From positions 47,684 to 111,683 of the forward strand of contig CAYOOD010000013.1 of the NCBI GenBank assembly GCA_964405435.1: a stretch of 64,000 nucleotides of DNA, read 5' to 3'. The notes beneath the pieces were generated by a model. It was given only the letters and a program-made list of their open reading frames with translations. It was not told where the DNA came from and searched no databases. A program made the position numbers and the translations under genes. Positions 17,770 to 26,117 of the stretch are shown here, one piece after another. Source of the DNA: DVEG01 sp964405435 (GTDB lineage: Bacteria > Cyanobacteriota > Cyanobacteriia > Cyanobacteriales > Oscillatoriaceae). Positions within the stretch are counted from its first letter, which is position 1. Each line of letters starts with the position of its first letter.

Positions 17770-19266
17770 ATGCAAGATTTTGACGTGATTGTTGTCGGCA
17801 GCGGCATCGGCGGCTTAGTCGCCGGCGGGCTGCTGGCGCGCTACGGATTGCGGGTGCTGGTGGCAGAGAGCCACGCGGTGGCAGGGGGCGCGGCGCACGG
17901 GTTCCAGCGTCAGGGATTTCACTTCGATACCGGCCCCTCATTTTACTGCGGGCTCACCGATTCGCGCAGTCTCAATCCCTTGCGATCGGTTCTGGCGGTT
18001 CTGGGGGAATCCCTCGAAGCGATCGCCTACGATCCTCTCGGACACTACCACTTCCCCGAATTTACCCTGCCGATTTATTCCAATTCCCAGCGCTACCGTT
18101 CGGCGATCGCTCGTCTGACGCCCGCCGGTGCCCGAGAATTGGAACAGTTAGAAAAACGCCTCTTAACTCTCTACGACGCGCTCAAAGACATCCCAATTTT
18201 AGCCCTGCGATCGGACTGGCAATTGCTGCCCGTGCTGCTCCCCTATTGGCCCTCTTTATTAAAAATGCTGCCCCAAATCGGGACGCTGCAGGGCTCAGTC
18301 GGCCAGTTACTAGACCAGTACGTCAGCGATCGCCTGGTGCGGCGGCTGATAGATTTAGAATGCTTCCTGCTTTCCGGTTTGAAAGCAGACGGGACGATCG
18401 CCCCAGAAGTGGCCTTTATGTTCGGCGAACGCAGTGCGTTTGGCGTGGAATATCCCGTCGGCGGCAGCACCGCCATAGTCGATGCCCTGGTGCGGGGCTT
18501 GCAACGCTGGGGCGGCGAGTTGCGCCTGCGCTCCCACGTCGAGCAAATTTTGGTAGAATCGGGTCGCGTCGCGGGGGTGCGCTTGCGCAAGGGCGAAGTC
18601 ATCAAAGCGCCCATTGTTATTTCCAACGCCACTATCTGGGACACTTACAGCAAACTGCTGCAACCACAAGACTTGCCGGCATCCTACCGCAGCGCCGCTC
18701 TAGCCACTCCAGCGGTTGACAGCTTCATGCACCTGCACTTGGGGATTCGGGCGGGAGGGTTAGAGCAACTCACCGGGCATCACGTTGTCGTGAATGACTC
18801 GGCTCAAGATATCACCGTACCGGGGAATGCAGTGATGATTTCGATTCCTTCGGTGTGGGATGCCAAACTCGCCCCACCCGGGCACCATCTGATTCACGCC
18901 TACAGCTTGGAACCCTACGAGGGCTGGCAGCGGGATGGCGGATATGAGGAACGAAAGCGGGTGAAGGCACAACCGCTGTACCGAGCAGTAGAGCGGGTGA
19001 TTCCCGATTTGCGCGATCGCGTCGTGTTGGAAACCACCGGCACGCCTCTAACCCACGCTCACTACTTGCGGCGGGAGCGGGGGACTTATGGGGCTGCGAT
19101 CGCTGCAGGGAAAGGGATGTTTCCCTCAACCCACACGCCGATACGGGGCTTGTACCGAGTTGGCGATACCACGATGCCGGGAATCGGCGTTCCCGCCGTG
19201 GCGGCGTCGGGTATTTTGTGCGCGAATACGCTGGTAGCGCCGCAGCAGACGGCGCAATTATTGTAG
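17770..19266 (+). CDS. CrtISO/phytoene desaturase-family FAD-dependent oxidoreductase
   Basis: The 498-residue protein begins with the dinucleotide-binding motif VIVVGSGIGGLVAGGLLA (residues 6-23) and the FAD-contacting AGGAAHGFQRQGFHFDTGPS (about 44-63). It ends with the FAD-binding GLYRVGDTTMPGIGVPAVA near 455. This is the carotenoid isomerase/desaturase superfamily; the middle portion (FGVEYPVGGSTAIVDALVRG) is closest to the CrtISO-like branch. Cyanobacteria carry several paralogues, one true CrtH and others of unproven substrate, so the exact reaction (poly-cis lycopene isomerisation or another carotenoid or retinoid step) is not settled. It stands alone, after a dispersed palindrome. Confidence 0.8.
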   Translation: MQDFDVIVVGSGIGGLVAGGLLARYGLRVLVAESHAVAGGAAHGFQRQGFHFDTGPSFYCGLTDSRSLNPLRSVLAVLGESLEAIAYDPLGHYHFPEFTLPIYSNSQRYRSAIARLTPAGARELEQLEKRLLTLYDALKDIPILALRSDWQLLPVLLPYWPSLLKMLPQIGTLQGSVGQLLDQYVSDRLVRRLIDLECFLLSGLKADGTIAPEVAFMFGERSAFGVEYPVGGSTAIVDALVRGLQRWGGELRLRSHVEQILVESGRVAGVRLRKGEVIKAPIVISNATIWDTYSKLLQPQDLPASYRSAALATPAVDSFMHLHLGIRAGGLEQLTGHHVVVNDSAQDITVPGNAVMISIPSVWDAKLAPPGHHLIHAYSLEPYEGWQRDGGYEERKRVKAQPLYRAVERVIPDLRDRVVLETTGTPLTHAHYLRRERGTYGAAIAAGKGMFPSTHTPIRGLYRVGDTTMPGIGVPAVAASGILCANTLVAPQQTAQLL

Positions 19267-19398
19267 AGAGGGCGATTTTTCTTGAACCGCAAAGGGGCGA
19301 AGTACGCAGAGGCGGGGAAGGGGAAGGGTTGGGCAGGGGGAATCGCTCTTGATTTGTCGCTACGCCCCAGCCTTGAGGGTGGGGCGTGACGAAAATAC

Positions 19399-19494
19399 TC
19401 AACCTCCGGCTGCAAAAGTGGCCATAATGGCAATGGAGAGCGCTAAGCCGGGGAATAGCAGCACTCCCAGCATGATTAAGTCGTGTGTATTCAT
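19399..19494 (-). CDS. 31-residue single-span membrane peptide
   Basis: On the minus strand a perfect AGGAGG (19504-19509) lies nine bases before ATG 19494. The frame encodes 31 residues: a short polar start (MNTHDL), a hydrophobic helix containing LGVLLFPGLALSIAIMA, and a short tail ending FAAGG. The layout is that of the tiny membrane subunits of photosystems, cytochrome b6f and NDH-1, but I cannot match it to a named subunit. The strong ribosome-binding site and clean membrane helix make chance unlikely. Confidence 0.7.
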   Translation of the reverse strand: MNTHDLIMLGVLLFPGLALSIAIMATFAAGG

Positions 19495-19708
19495 AAGGAT
19501 TGTCCTCCTATGGGTTTTTGTTATTGAAGGGGTTTTTTTCTATTTTAGTGGGGGTTCGCTTGACTCGGCTTTCTTAATTGGGGGAAAAGTGGCCCGGGCG
19601 CGGGGATCGGGATGCGATCGCGACTGGTTCGAGCTTTGCCAAAGGCAGCGCTCTGGCTGTCTCCGGGGAAGGCTGCTATCGATCGCATCGCAGGGAAATC
19701 TGCGTTTT

Positions 19709-20968
19709 TCAAGCAGGTTCCCAGTTGTCTACTTCCTGGTTGTAATCGATCGCAAATTCTTCGCCCCAGGAGGGCTGCGACGCTACCGAGCGCCCTGTTT
19801 TTTTCAAGCTTTTGAGCAGCCGCTGCACTAGAAACAGTGTCGATTCTCCTGCATCTGCTAAAATACTCCGCACGTCCATGCCGCGAGCAGCCGTTGGGGC
19901 GATCGATTCTATTTCCTCGACTGTTGCCTCCACCAATTCTTCCGGCGCAGTTTGCGATCGCGTCTCCGCAGCGTTCTCGGCTGCCTTCTTTGCCTGAGTT
20001 GCCGCCACTTGCTGCTGCACATTTCGCAACTCGGCAACTGTCGCTGCCAGTTGTTTTTGCAGTTCGGCGATTTGTTCGCGATACTTTTGTTCGATTTGAG
20101 CCACTGTCGGTTCGGGTGCCGGTTCTTCTTCTTTTGGCTGCAATTCCGGCGCTGCGGCGAGCAACTGGCTGATGAGTTTGTTGGGGGTGACGCCGCGCGT
20201 TTCGGCGAGTTGCGTTAACTTGCGCTCGTCTTCTTCCGAAAGATTGTACGTTGCGATTGCGATCTTTCGTTCGCGCCCTTTGTTGCTGTTTGACGAACTG
20301 CTACAAGAACTGCCGCTGGCACTGCCGGAATTTGGCCCGATTCTGAAACCCAGATGCTCCAAGGCTTTCATCGCGTGCCCCCGTCGGACGAGGACGGTTG
20401 TGGCGTCTTCGGGGGTTTCGGCAGTGGCAAATATCCGCGCTTGTTGTTTGACGCTGCAGAGGGCACTTTCCGATAAACCGTAGCGTTGAGCGATCGCATC
20501 CCATTCTTCCTCGCTCATCTCTGCGGCGGCAGTAGCCGCATCGCGAACGCTTCTAGCGGTGTGTTTCTTTTTATTCGATACTAATTCTGTGACGAGGGAA
20601 ACCGTCAATTTCGGCAGTTCGCGCAGCGCCGTCACGCTCCACCGATGGCAATTTTTCACCACCAACCGCTGCACTTTCAACGGCAGGGTATTGTACCAAG
20701 CGCTAATTTCCATCGCCGCCTTAGCGATGTAGCGGGATGAGCCGAACTCGTCGGAATCGAGCCACGCTTCAAAGGCGGCTTTGCCTTCTTGCTGCCCCAA
20801 GTGGACGAGCAGCTCGCTCTTGAGCTCCCACAGCGCTCTTCCTTGAGCGAGTATGTTTTCAAAGGTTTGTCGGACAAATCCGAGGAAATTCGATCGCGTT
20901 GATTTGGCCTTTTCTTCTAGGTCGGAACTTCTGAAACAGTTGTAAACAAAGCAATTAGCTGACACCAT
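19709..20968 (-). CDS. DUF3102/KfrA-like coiled-coil protein of unknown function
   Basis: The 419-residue protein starts at ATG 20968, with AAGGA eight bases upstream. Residues about 30-80 (FENILAQGRALWELKSELL followed by AFEAWLDSDEF) resemble DUF3102, a domain seen in plasmid and phage-like proteins. About 150-215 is a second helical block. A Ser/Gly/Asn-rich linker follows (about 222-240), then a short basic ribbon-helix-helix-like segment (ATYNLSEEDERKLTQLAETR), and from about 285 a coiled coil (AQIEQKYREQIAELQKQLAA). The tail ends DYNQEVDNWEPA. The mix of DNA-binding-like and coiled-coil parts recalls plasmid-maintenance proteins, but no partner gene is next to it. Confidence 0.7.
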   Translation of the reverse strand: MVSANCFVYNCFRSSDLEEKAKSTRSNFLGFVRQTFENILAQGRALWELKSELLVHLGQQEGKAAFEAWLDSDEFGSSRYIAKAAMEISAWYNTLPLKVQRLVVKNCHRWSVTALRELPKLTVSLVTELVSNKKKHTARSVRDAATAAAEMSEEEWDAIAQRYGLSESALCSVKQQARIFATAETPEDATTVLVRRGHAMKALEHLGFRIGPNSGSASGSSCSSSSNSNKGRERKIAIATYNLSEEDERKLTQLAETRGVTPNKLISQLLAAAPELQPKEEEPAPEPTVAQIEQKYREQIAELQKQLAATVAELRNVQQQVAATQAKKAAENAAETRSQTAPEELVEATVEEIESIAPTAARGMDVRSILADAGESTLFLVQRLLKSLKKTGRSVASQPSWGEEFAIDYNQEVDNWEPA

Positions 20969-21402
20969 AACAATATCCTTTGCCCTTGATGTGGGTACTT
21001 TTGGATGGCCGCCACTCTTCCGTGTTTTGCGGACGTGGCGTTTTTTCGATTTCTAGCTATTCTCGTAGCTTATCTCCTGGCGCGGAGCTTGTCAAGGGGA
21101 TAGGGAATTTTTTTTCGGAAAATGACTCGTTACTCGCTCGATCGCCTCGTTTACTTGCGCATTAACGTATATTTACGCGAAACAGTGCGTTAAATTGCGG
21201 GCGATCGCCGAATTCTGACGCTTCAGGCGCGGGAGGGAGTGCCACTCTGCCAACTGTCTGCACCTAGCATCCCGCAAAGCCTCAGAAAACGGTTTCAGCG
21301 ATGCGCTGCGAGAGCAGCCGCCTCGAATAGTGTGCCAGTTGCCGCCCCGCAGCGCTGGAAGAGTTCGTAGAGTAAAAATGTAAAGCGTTCAGGGACATCG
21401 AC

Positions 21403-21546
21403 ATGGAACTCACCATCCGCTTCATCGAAATCGCCGCCGCCGCCGCCGCCGCTGAGTCTGAGCAATCCGAAATCAAACGCCAACGCCAGATCCGCCAGCA
21501 GTTCCACTTTCACCTCATGGCTGAAATTTTGATGCGCCCCGTTTGA
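21403..21546 (+). CDS. Possible 47-residue protein with poly-alanine run
   Basis: ATG 21403 follows AGGGA by seven bases. The frame encodes MELTIRFIEI, seven alanines from a run of GCC codons (about 21433-21453), then a basic, Gln-rich stretch (SEIKRQRQIRQQFHFHLMAE). A strong terminator lies 86 bases after the stop. The minus-strand frames across this stretch have no ribosome-binding site. I do not recognise the product. Confidence 0.45.
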   Translation: MELTIRFIEIAAAAAAAESEQSEIKRQRQIRQQFHFHLMAEILMRPV

Positions 21547-21631
21547 ATTTCAACCTGCTATAAAAATATTGCTATGGATATTTCGATATTTTAACAAGTT
21601 TGCCAACTTCTAATGACTCCTTGAGGAATGC

Positions 21632-21659
21632 ACCGGGGACTCCTGCCCCGGTTTTTTTT
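21632..21659 (+). terminator. Rho-independent terminator
   Basis: ACCGGGG at 21632-21638 pairs with CCCCGGT at 21645-21651, directly followed by T residues to 21659. It ends a plus-strand transcript, presumably that of the small gene at 21403-21546. Confidence 0.85.
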
Positions 21660-21772
21660 ATGGAAAAATTCCGCCCATAATTCAGACGGCTCTGGTTGAA
21701 AGTTACCGCCGTTTTGTCTAAAATTTTAAAGATTAAATATCGGCGCGTATCACTCCGAGAATTCTATACCCT

Positions 21773-22579
21773 ATGCACATCTCCCCTGAATCCGTCTGGC
21801 AAAATTTACAAGCTATCCGCACAACTGCTCCGCTCATTCACAACATTACAAACTATGTCGTGATGAATTCCACTGCCAACGCGCTTTTAGCCGTCGGAGC
21901 TGCTCCAGTGATGGCGCACGCCATGAATGAAGTCGAAGATATGGTTAACCTCGCGGCAGCTTTAGTGGTGAATATTGGAACTTTGAGCGACGGCTGGATT
22001 GCGGCGATGCAACTAGCAATGGCAAAGGCTCGACACTTGAATAAACCGATTGTCTTCGATCCCGTCGGTGCGGGAGCAACGCCGTACAGAACCCAGACAG
22101 CGATCGCGCTTTTGTCAGCCAATTCCCCTACAGTGATTCGCGGCAATGCCTCAGAAATAGCTGCTTTGGTAACAGAAGGTGCAAGAACGAAGGGGGTAGA
22201 CAGTACCGCTGCGCCAGAAGAAGCGATCGCTTGCGCTCAAGCACTCGCCGCTACCTGCAACTGCGCGGTTGTCATCAGTGGAGCTAAAGATTTTATTGTC
22301 AGTACAGAAAAAATACTTTTGGGAGAAAACGGACATCCTTTAATGACAAAAGTAACGGGCATGGGCTGTACGGCTACGGCAATCATTGGCGCTTTTTTAG
22401 CTGTCAATTCGGAACCAACCGTGGCAGCGGCTTGCGCGATGGCAGTTACGGGTATTGCCGGGGAAATCGCTGCCTCAAAAGCTGCCGGCTCTGGCAGTTT
22501 TCCCATGCACTTTTTGGACGCTCTCTACAATTTGGATAAAAATGAGATAGAGTCGAGATTGCGGTTGACAGAAATCTAA
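21773..22579 (+). CDS. thiM: Hydroxyethylthiazole kinase
   Basis: The 268-residue protein matches ThiM over its length. HNITNYVVMNSTANALLAVGA is near residue 23, APVMAHAMNEVEDM near 43 and VLDPVGAGAT-like FDPVGAGATPYR near 98. The catalytic region TKVTGMGCTATAIIGAFLAV lies near 193, with the essential Cys in GMGCTAT. ThiM phosphorylates 4-methyl-5-(2-hydroxyethyl)thiazole in thiamine salvage. No thiamine riboswitch core was found in the upstream 220 bases and no thiD or thiE neighbour is present, so it appears to be a single-gene unit. Confidence 0.95.
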   Translation: MHISPESVWQNLQAIRTTAPLIHNITNYVVMNSTANALLAVGAAPVMAHAMNEVEDMVNLAAALVVNIGTLSDGWIAAMQLAMAKARHLNKPIVFDPVGAGATPYRTQTAIALLSANSPTVIRGNASEIAALVTEGARTKGVDSTAAPEEAIACAQALAATCNCAVVISGAKDFIVSTEKILLGENGHPLMTKVTGMGCTATAIIGAFLAVNSEPTVAAACAMAVTGIAGEIAASKAAGSGSFPMHFLDALYNLDKNEIESRLRLTEI

Positions 22580-22643
22580 AAACTGGTAATCAGGAATCGA
22601 TAATGGGTAATATAGCGTTTTTCAGTCAGATGAAGTAGAGGCT

Positions 22644-22676
22644 AGAAGCCGGGGTTCTTGAAGAAGTCGGGTTTCT
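22644..22676. repeat. Dispersed AGAAACCCGG palindrome, copy 3
   Basis: AGAAGCCGGGGTTCTTGAAG followed by AAGTCGGGTTTCT is a degenerate member of the family. It lies between thiM and the SprT-like gene, in a convergent intergenic space. Confidence 0.8.
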
Positions 22677-22779
22677 AACGTACATCACGCTTTTTGATAC
22701 CTGCTATAGGTAATCGGTAATAGAAGGCGAATCTGACTAATTACCCATTCCCAATTACCCGGCACTTAATTTTCAGGAA

Positions 22780-23973
22780 TTAATGAGTCAGTCCTCGCGC
22801 CACTTTATCGAGCCATTCTGATGCTCTCTGATACAATTTAAACGCCCTTTCGTCGCGCCGGAATTCGGGAGTATGAGCCATTCTGCGCCCATTTACCCAC
22901 GAAATCCCGTGATATTTGTGCAGCAATTCGTGATACAATACAAACTCGACAACAAACGGAGGAAGGCGGGGATCGTCGAGCGTCAAGCTCATCACGACTC
23001 TATCTCTAGCGGGTTCGTAGTGCCCGAATTTTCGATAGGTGGGAATTTGGCTCCATGTCAAACGGGGTTTAGCCAGCTTGTTAGAAAAATATTCCCCATT
23101 GAGTTTGTCAAATAATTCGTCCAGATTGTAAAATTTGCCTCGGGAAGTTTCAGCGATCGCTTCTGCTATCAAATCCAGCTCTAGCAGCACCTCGCTGTAC
23201 TCTTCCGAGCAGGCAAATTCTTTCACTAGGTGCGTTCTCTGCTTGCTCTTTCCGAGCAAGGCATCGGCGGCGAGCGATCGCAAAATTTCATCGCTGGCAT
23301 TGACAAATCCTTCGCTGATAACCAGACTCGCGCTATCTCCCGATCGCTTGCTTTGATAAAGCCCTGCAATATTTGACAGCTCGACAGTCACCTTCTCCGA
23401 GCCGGGAAAGCGAGTTTGCCAAACAGATAACGTCATTTGCCGCGCTCGACAAGTCGTTTCAACGTGCTGGGCGAGATAGCCCTCCAAAGTCAAAAACTTC
23501 ATCCACGCATAAATCGAACGCGCCGAACTGCTTAAATTAGCAGGCGTTGCTTGCTGCTTTTCGCAAAGTTTTTCAATCTCCATCACCGTTTTTTGCAAGC
23601 TCGCCTCCAATGCTTCTAGCTCCGTCACTTTGGGTAGAGGATTGGCGGCGAGTTGGGAGATTTTTTGCAAGATAGAGCGCTGCTGGTTTTTAATATTTTT
23701 GAAGCGGAGCGGCTGTTTGGCTGGAGAAGTCGCATCGATCGCGGCGACGGGTAAATTATCCAAATCAATGCGCTTGAGAAAATAATAAGCTTGGCGCGAT
23801 CGCGCGGGCAATTGGCTGGGTTTCCCGTTCGCCTCAGCACACAGACGCTCGATCGTCGCGATCGAATCCGCGACAAACTGCTTGAAAGCCGCTACTTCGC
23901 CCGCCGCTATCCCATCTTTTAAACTCTCTCGCGCCCGCTCGGCAATTTTGACAATTCCCCGAATTTGAATCAT
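22780..23973 (-). CDS. SprT-like zinc metalloprotease domain protein
   Basis: The 397-residue protein has an N-terminal helical region of about 280 residues with no known motif. A C-terminal SprT-like domain follows, beginning LDELFDKLNGEYFSNKLAKP. The zinc site is FVLYHELLHKYHG (HExxH near residue 351), with a third ligand probably His in AHTPEFRRDE about 20 residues later. SprT-like proteases include Spartan, which removes DNA-protein crosslinks, but bacterial members are mostly uncharacterised. It lies 52 bases downstream of the S41 peptidase on the same strand, so the two may be co-transcribed. Confidence 0.85.
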   Translation of the reverse strand: MIQIRGIVKIAERARESLKDGIAAGEVAAFKQFVADSIATIERLCAEANGKPSQLPARSRQAYYFLKRIDLDNLPVAAIDATSPAKQPLRFKNIKNQQRSILQKISQLAANPLPKVTELEALEASLQKTVMEIEKLCEKQQATPANLSSSARSIYAWMKFLTLEGYLAQHVETTCRARQMTLSVWQTRFPGSEKVTVELSNIAGLYQSKRSGDSASLVISEGFVNASDEILRSLAADALLGKSKQRTHLVKEFACSEEYSEVLLELDLIAEAIAETSRGKFYNLDELFDKLNGEYFSNKLAKPRLTWSQIPTYRKFGHYEPARDRVVMSLTLDDPRLPPFVVEFVLYHELLHKYHGISWVNGRRMAHTPEFRRDERAFKLYQRASEWLDKVARGLTH

Positions 23974-24025
23974 GCGGTTTTTCTCCTCACGCCAGGAGCG
24001 ATCGCTCCCGAAAAAGACAGCGAAA

Positions 24026-25303
24026 CTATTTCAGCGCCGCTAGCGCCACCTCAAACGCCCGCTCTTTTTGCGGATCGGCACCCCCAGCATATTCTAAAGT
24101 AAATGGAACCACAATATCCGGCGTGACTCCTTTTCCTTCCAGCCGGTATTTTTCGTCAACGAATACGTCTGCCACAGCAACGTAAAGCAGGCTGCCATCC
24201 TGCATCAGGAACGGAGAACCCCCCACCACCGCCCCAGCCGTTTGAGCGCCAACGACGGCACCGATTCGGTATTGCTGAAACGCAAACGCTAAGATTTCCT
24301 TCGCGCTGCGGCTCCCTTCATTCACCAGCATGACGACTGGCTTTCCCCAGTAAGGGCGCTGCGTGTAGCGCTTGCCACTGCGCGGAATGCTGGTTATACT
24401 AGCTCCACGAGCCGTGAAGATGTTGAGAGCAGTGAGAGGCGCGCCGCCCCACCCTTCTCGCAAATCCAAAACGAGCGCGTCTGCCTCTCTGAGACGACCG
24501 TAAATTAAATCTTCTTCGAGTTGCTGCTGATATTGATCGCCAGCATAAGACCAAATATGAACGTAGGCGATTTTTTTGCCCTCCCGTTCTATCACGCGGG
24601 TACTGGCTTTTTGCGCGTCTAGAAACATGGTGGTGGCATCCAGCATTTGGGGCTCAACCTCGATTTTTTTCTGGCTGTCTGGAGCAGCAGAACGCTGAAT
24701 TAACAGACTCACTTTTTCCCCAGCTTTTCCCTCGAAAGATTTGACGGGCTGAAACGGGCGATCGTCCGCGCTAATAATTCTATCTCCCACCAGCAATCCC
24801 GCTTCTTCCGCCGGACTTCCATCGAGAATCGCGCTGATGAAAGTTTGTCCATTGAGAGGTTTTGTAAAAATGCCAATGCCGCTATATTGAATCTTTCCGT
24901 CAGGAAACCATTTCTCAACTTCCCTTTGAAAATCCCGGCTTCTGGGGGCAAAAATTCCCAAAATTTGATAATAAGCAGGTTCGAGCGGCGTGTAGAATCG
25001 GGTGTGCGAGGTTTTCAATTCGGAAAGCATTTGATTGATGACGGCGCTGGCTGCTTCATCTGTCCGAGATTGGAGAAATTGCGGCTCGTATTTAACGCGC
25101 ATAGTTCGCCAATCTACGCCGTTTAATTTGGGGTCATAAAATCTTTCATTAACGGTTTGCCAGACTTGAGAAAAAAGCGCTCGCTCCGGGGTAGCGGATT
25201 TGAGCAGGGCGGGCGTTCCCAGCCAAAAGAGGAGGATGACAAAGAGGGCGAATGAGGGAGCGATCGCCCAGCGAATCAGTTTCGAGAATTTAGATTTTTT
25301 CAT
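24026..25303 (-). CDS. S41-family (C-terminal processing) peptidase, atypical active site
   Basis: The 425-residue protein starts with an N-terminal membrane anchor or signal (about 11-33). It has the helical N-terminal domain typical of CtpA (ERALFSQVWQTVNERFYDPK), a PDZ domain (about 130-200) and the S41 core with VLDLREGWGGAP and VMLVNEGSRSAKEILAFAF. In Prc and CtpA the nucleophile is the first Ser of SAxE, with Lys 25 residues later in an FGKG loop. Here the Ser is present (SAKE), but the later position is Ala in QTAGAVVGG. Either another base is used or the enzyme is inactive. It is probably exported to the thylakoid lumen or periplasm. Confidence 0.85.
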   Translation of the reverse strand: MKKSKFSKLIRWAIAPSFALFVILLFWLGTPALLKSATPERALFSQVWQTVNERFYDPKLNGVDWRTMRVKYEPQFLQSRTDEAASAVINQMLSELKTSHTRFYTPLEPAYYQILGIFAPRSRDFQREVEKWFPDGKIQYSGIGIFTKPLNGQTFISAILDGSPAEEAGLLVGDRIISADDRPFQPVKSFEGKAGEKVSLLIQRSAAPDSQKKIEVEPQMLDATTMFLDAQKASTRVIEREGKKIAYVHIWSYAGDQYQQQLEEDLIYGRLREADALVLDLREGWGGAPLTALNIFTARGASITSIPRSGKRYTQRPYWGKPVVMLVNEGSRSAKEILAFAFQQYRIGAVVGAQTAGAVVGGSPFLMQDGSLLYVAVADVFVDEKYRLEGKGVTPDIVVPFTLEYAGGADPQKERAFEVALAALK

Positions 25304-25689
25304 CTGTAAGGGAGTAAAATGATGAGTGGTTTTTATTTTTTAAAGCCGCGTTTGTTTGGAATGTAGCCAAAGTTGAAAAATCGGGGTATTGCCTGCAATT
25401 TTGCTGACAAAAGCGGACGGCTGTACTGAGTGAGAAACGCGGTTTCTTCAAAAAAACCGATTTCTGCGGTTTCTCGATTCAAAGAGAACCGCTATTTATC
25501 AGTTTAATAGTTTTTATTGTGATTCGCTGATTCAGCATCCAGCCCGAACCGCCCAATTTATGGCCCACTTCAGTCTGAGGGGCTTTCCGCCGCCCCAGCG
25601 AACGCCTCTCGACATCAGACGAAATAAAAGGTTTAATAGAATAAGTTCCGACTTTCCGGGAACGCGAATTAAATAGAAACAAAATTACC
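25304..25689. other. Divergent intergenic region with a palindrome copy
   Basis: It separates the divergent S41 and Nmad1-like genes. Apart from the dispersed palindrome at 25433-25465, and a GCGGTTTCTCGATTCAAAGA stretch similar to one near 7730, no gene or RNA is seen. Confidence 0.5.
25433..25465. repeat. Dispersed AGAAACCCGG palindrome, copy 4
   Basis: AGAAACGCGGTTTCTTCAAA followed by AAAACCGATTTCT is a degenerate copy of the family defined at 17679-17710. Confidence 0.75.
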
Positions 25690-26010
25690 ATGTCTCCAAT
25701 TACACAAGCTCAACTTCTGGCTTCTTTAGAGGCGACTTTTCACAAATGTCTGGAAATTGCCAAAATCAAAAACGCTGACTATACAGGAGAACGCGACGCT
25801 TTCTATAACTTTGAATTAGTCGAGCAAGTTTTGGGAGTTCCGACAGAAAAAGGGTTGCTCGTCAGAATGCTCGATAAAATCTCTCGTCTGAATACGCTGC
25901 TCGATCGAGAAGCGGAAGTCAAAGATGAGAAAATTGAAGATACGCTTTTAGATTTGTGCAATTATGCGGCACTTCTGAAAGCGTATATTGAACTGAAAGG
26001 GAAAAATTAA
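25690..26010 (+). CDS. Nmad1/DUF1599-type (MazG-like fold) protein
   Basis: The small helical protein of 106 residues resembles the nucleotide-modification-associated domain 1 family. Characteristic parts are KNADYTGERDAFYNFELVE, GVPTEKGLLVRMLDKISRLN and a final EDTLLDLCNYAALLKAYIEL. The family has an all-alpha NTP pyrophosphatase-like fold and is often linked with modified nucleotides in phages. In this context there is no phage or modification gene nearby. The palindrome with a T run at 26048-26085 probably terminates its transcript. Confidence 0.75.
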   Translation: MSPITQAQLLASLEATFHKCLEIAKIKNADYTGERDAFYNFELVEQVLGVPTEKGLLVRMLDKISRLNTLLDREAEVKDEKIEDTLLDLCNYAALLKAYIELKGKN

Positions 26011-26047
26011 TGAAGCAGGCATAACACAACGTAACGCAGCGCCAGTC

Positions 26048-26085
26048 AGAAACCCGGCTTCTCTAAGAAGCCGGGTTTCTTTTTC
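26048..26085 (+). terminator. Dispersed AGAAACCCGG palindrome, copy 5, acting as terminator
   Basis: AGAAACCCGGCTTCT and AGAAGCCGGGTTTCT form a perfect 15-base inverted repeat around CTA, followed by TTTTTCT. It lies 38 bases after the Nmad1-like stop codon and has the form of a strong terminator. Confidence 0.85.
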
Positions 26086-26117
26086 TCTATTGCTGCGAAT
26101 TCCAGAAAAAACAGATA

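Noticed and set aside
21546..21772. Thiamine pyrophosphate riboswitch upstream of thiM
   Set aside because: The conserved core (CUGAGA and ACCCUUUGAACCUGAUCUGG-like parts) is absent; only an unrelated terminator lies there.
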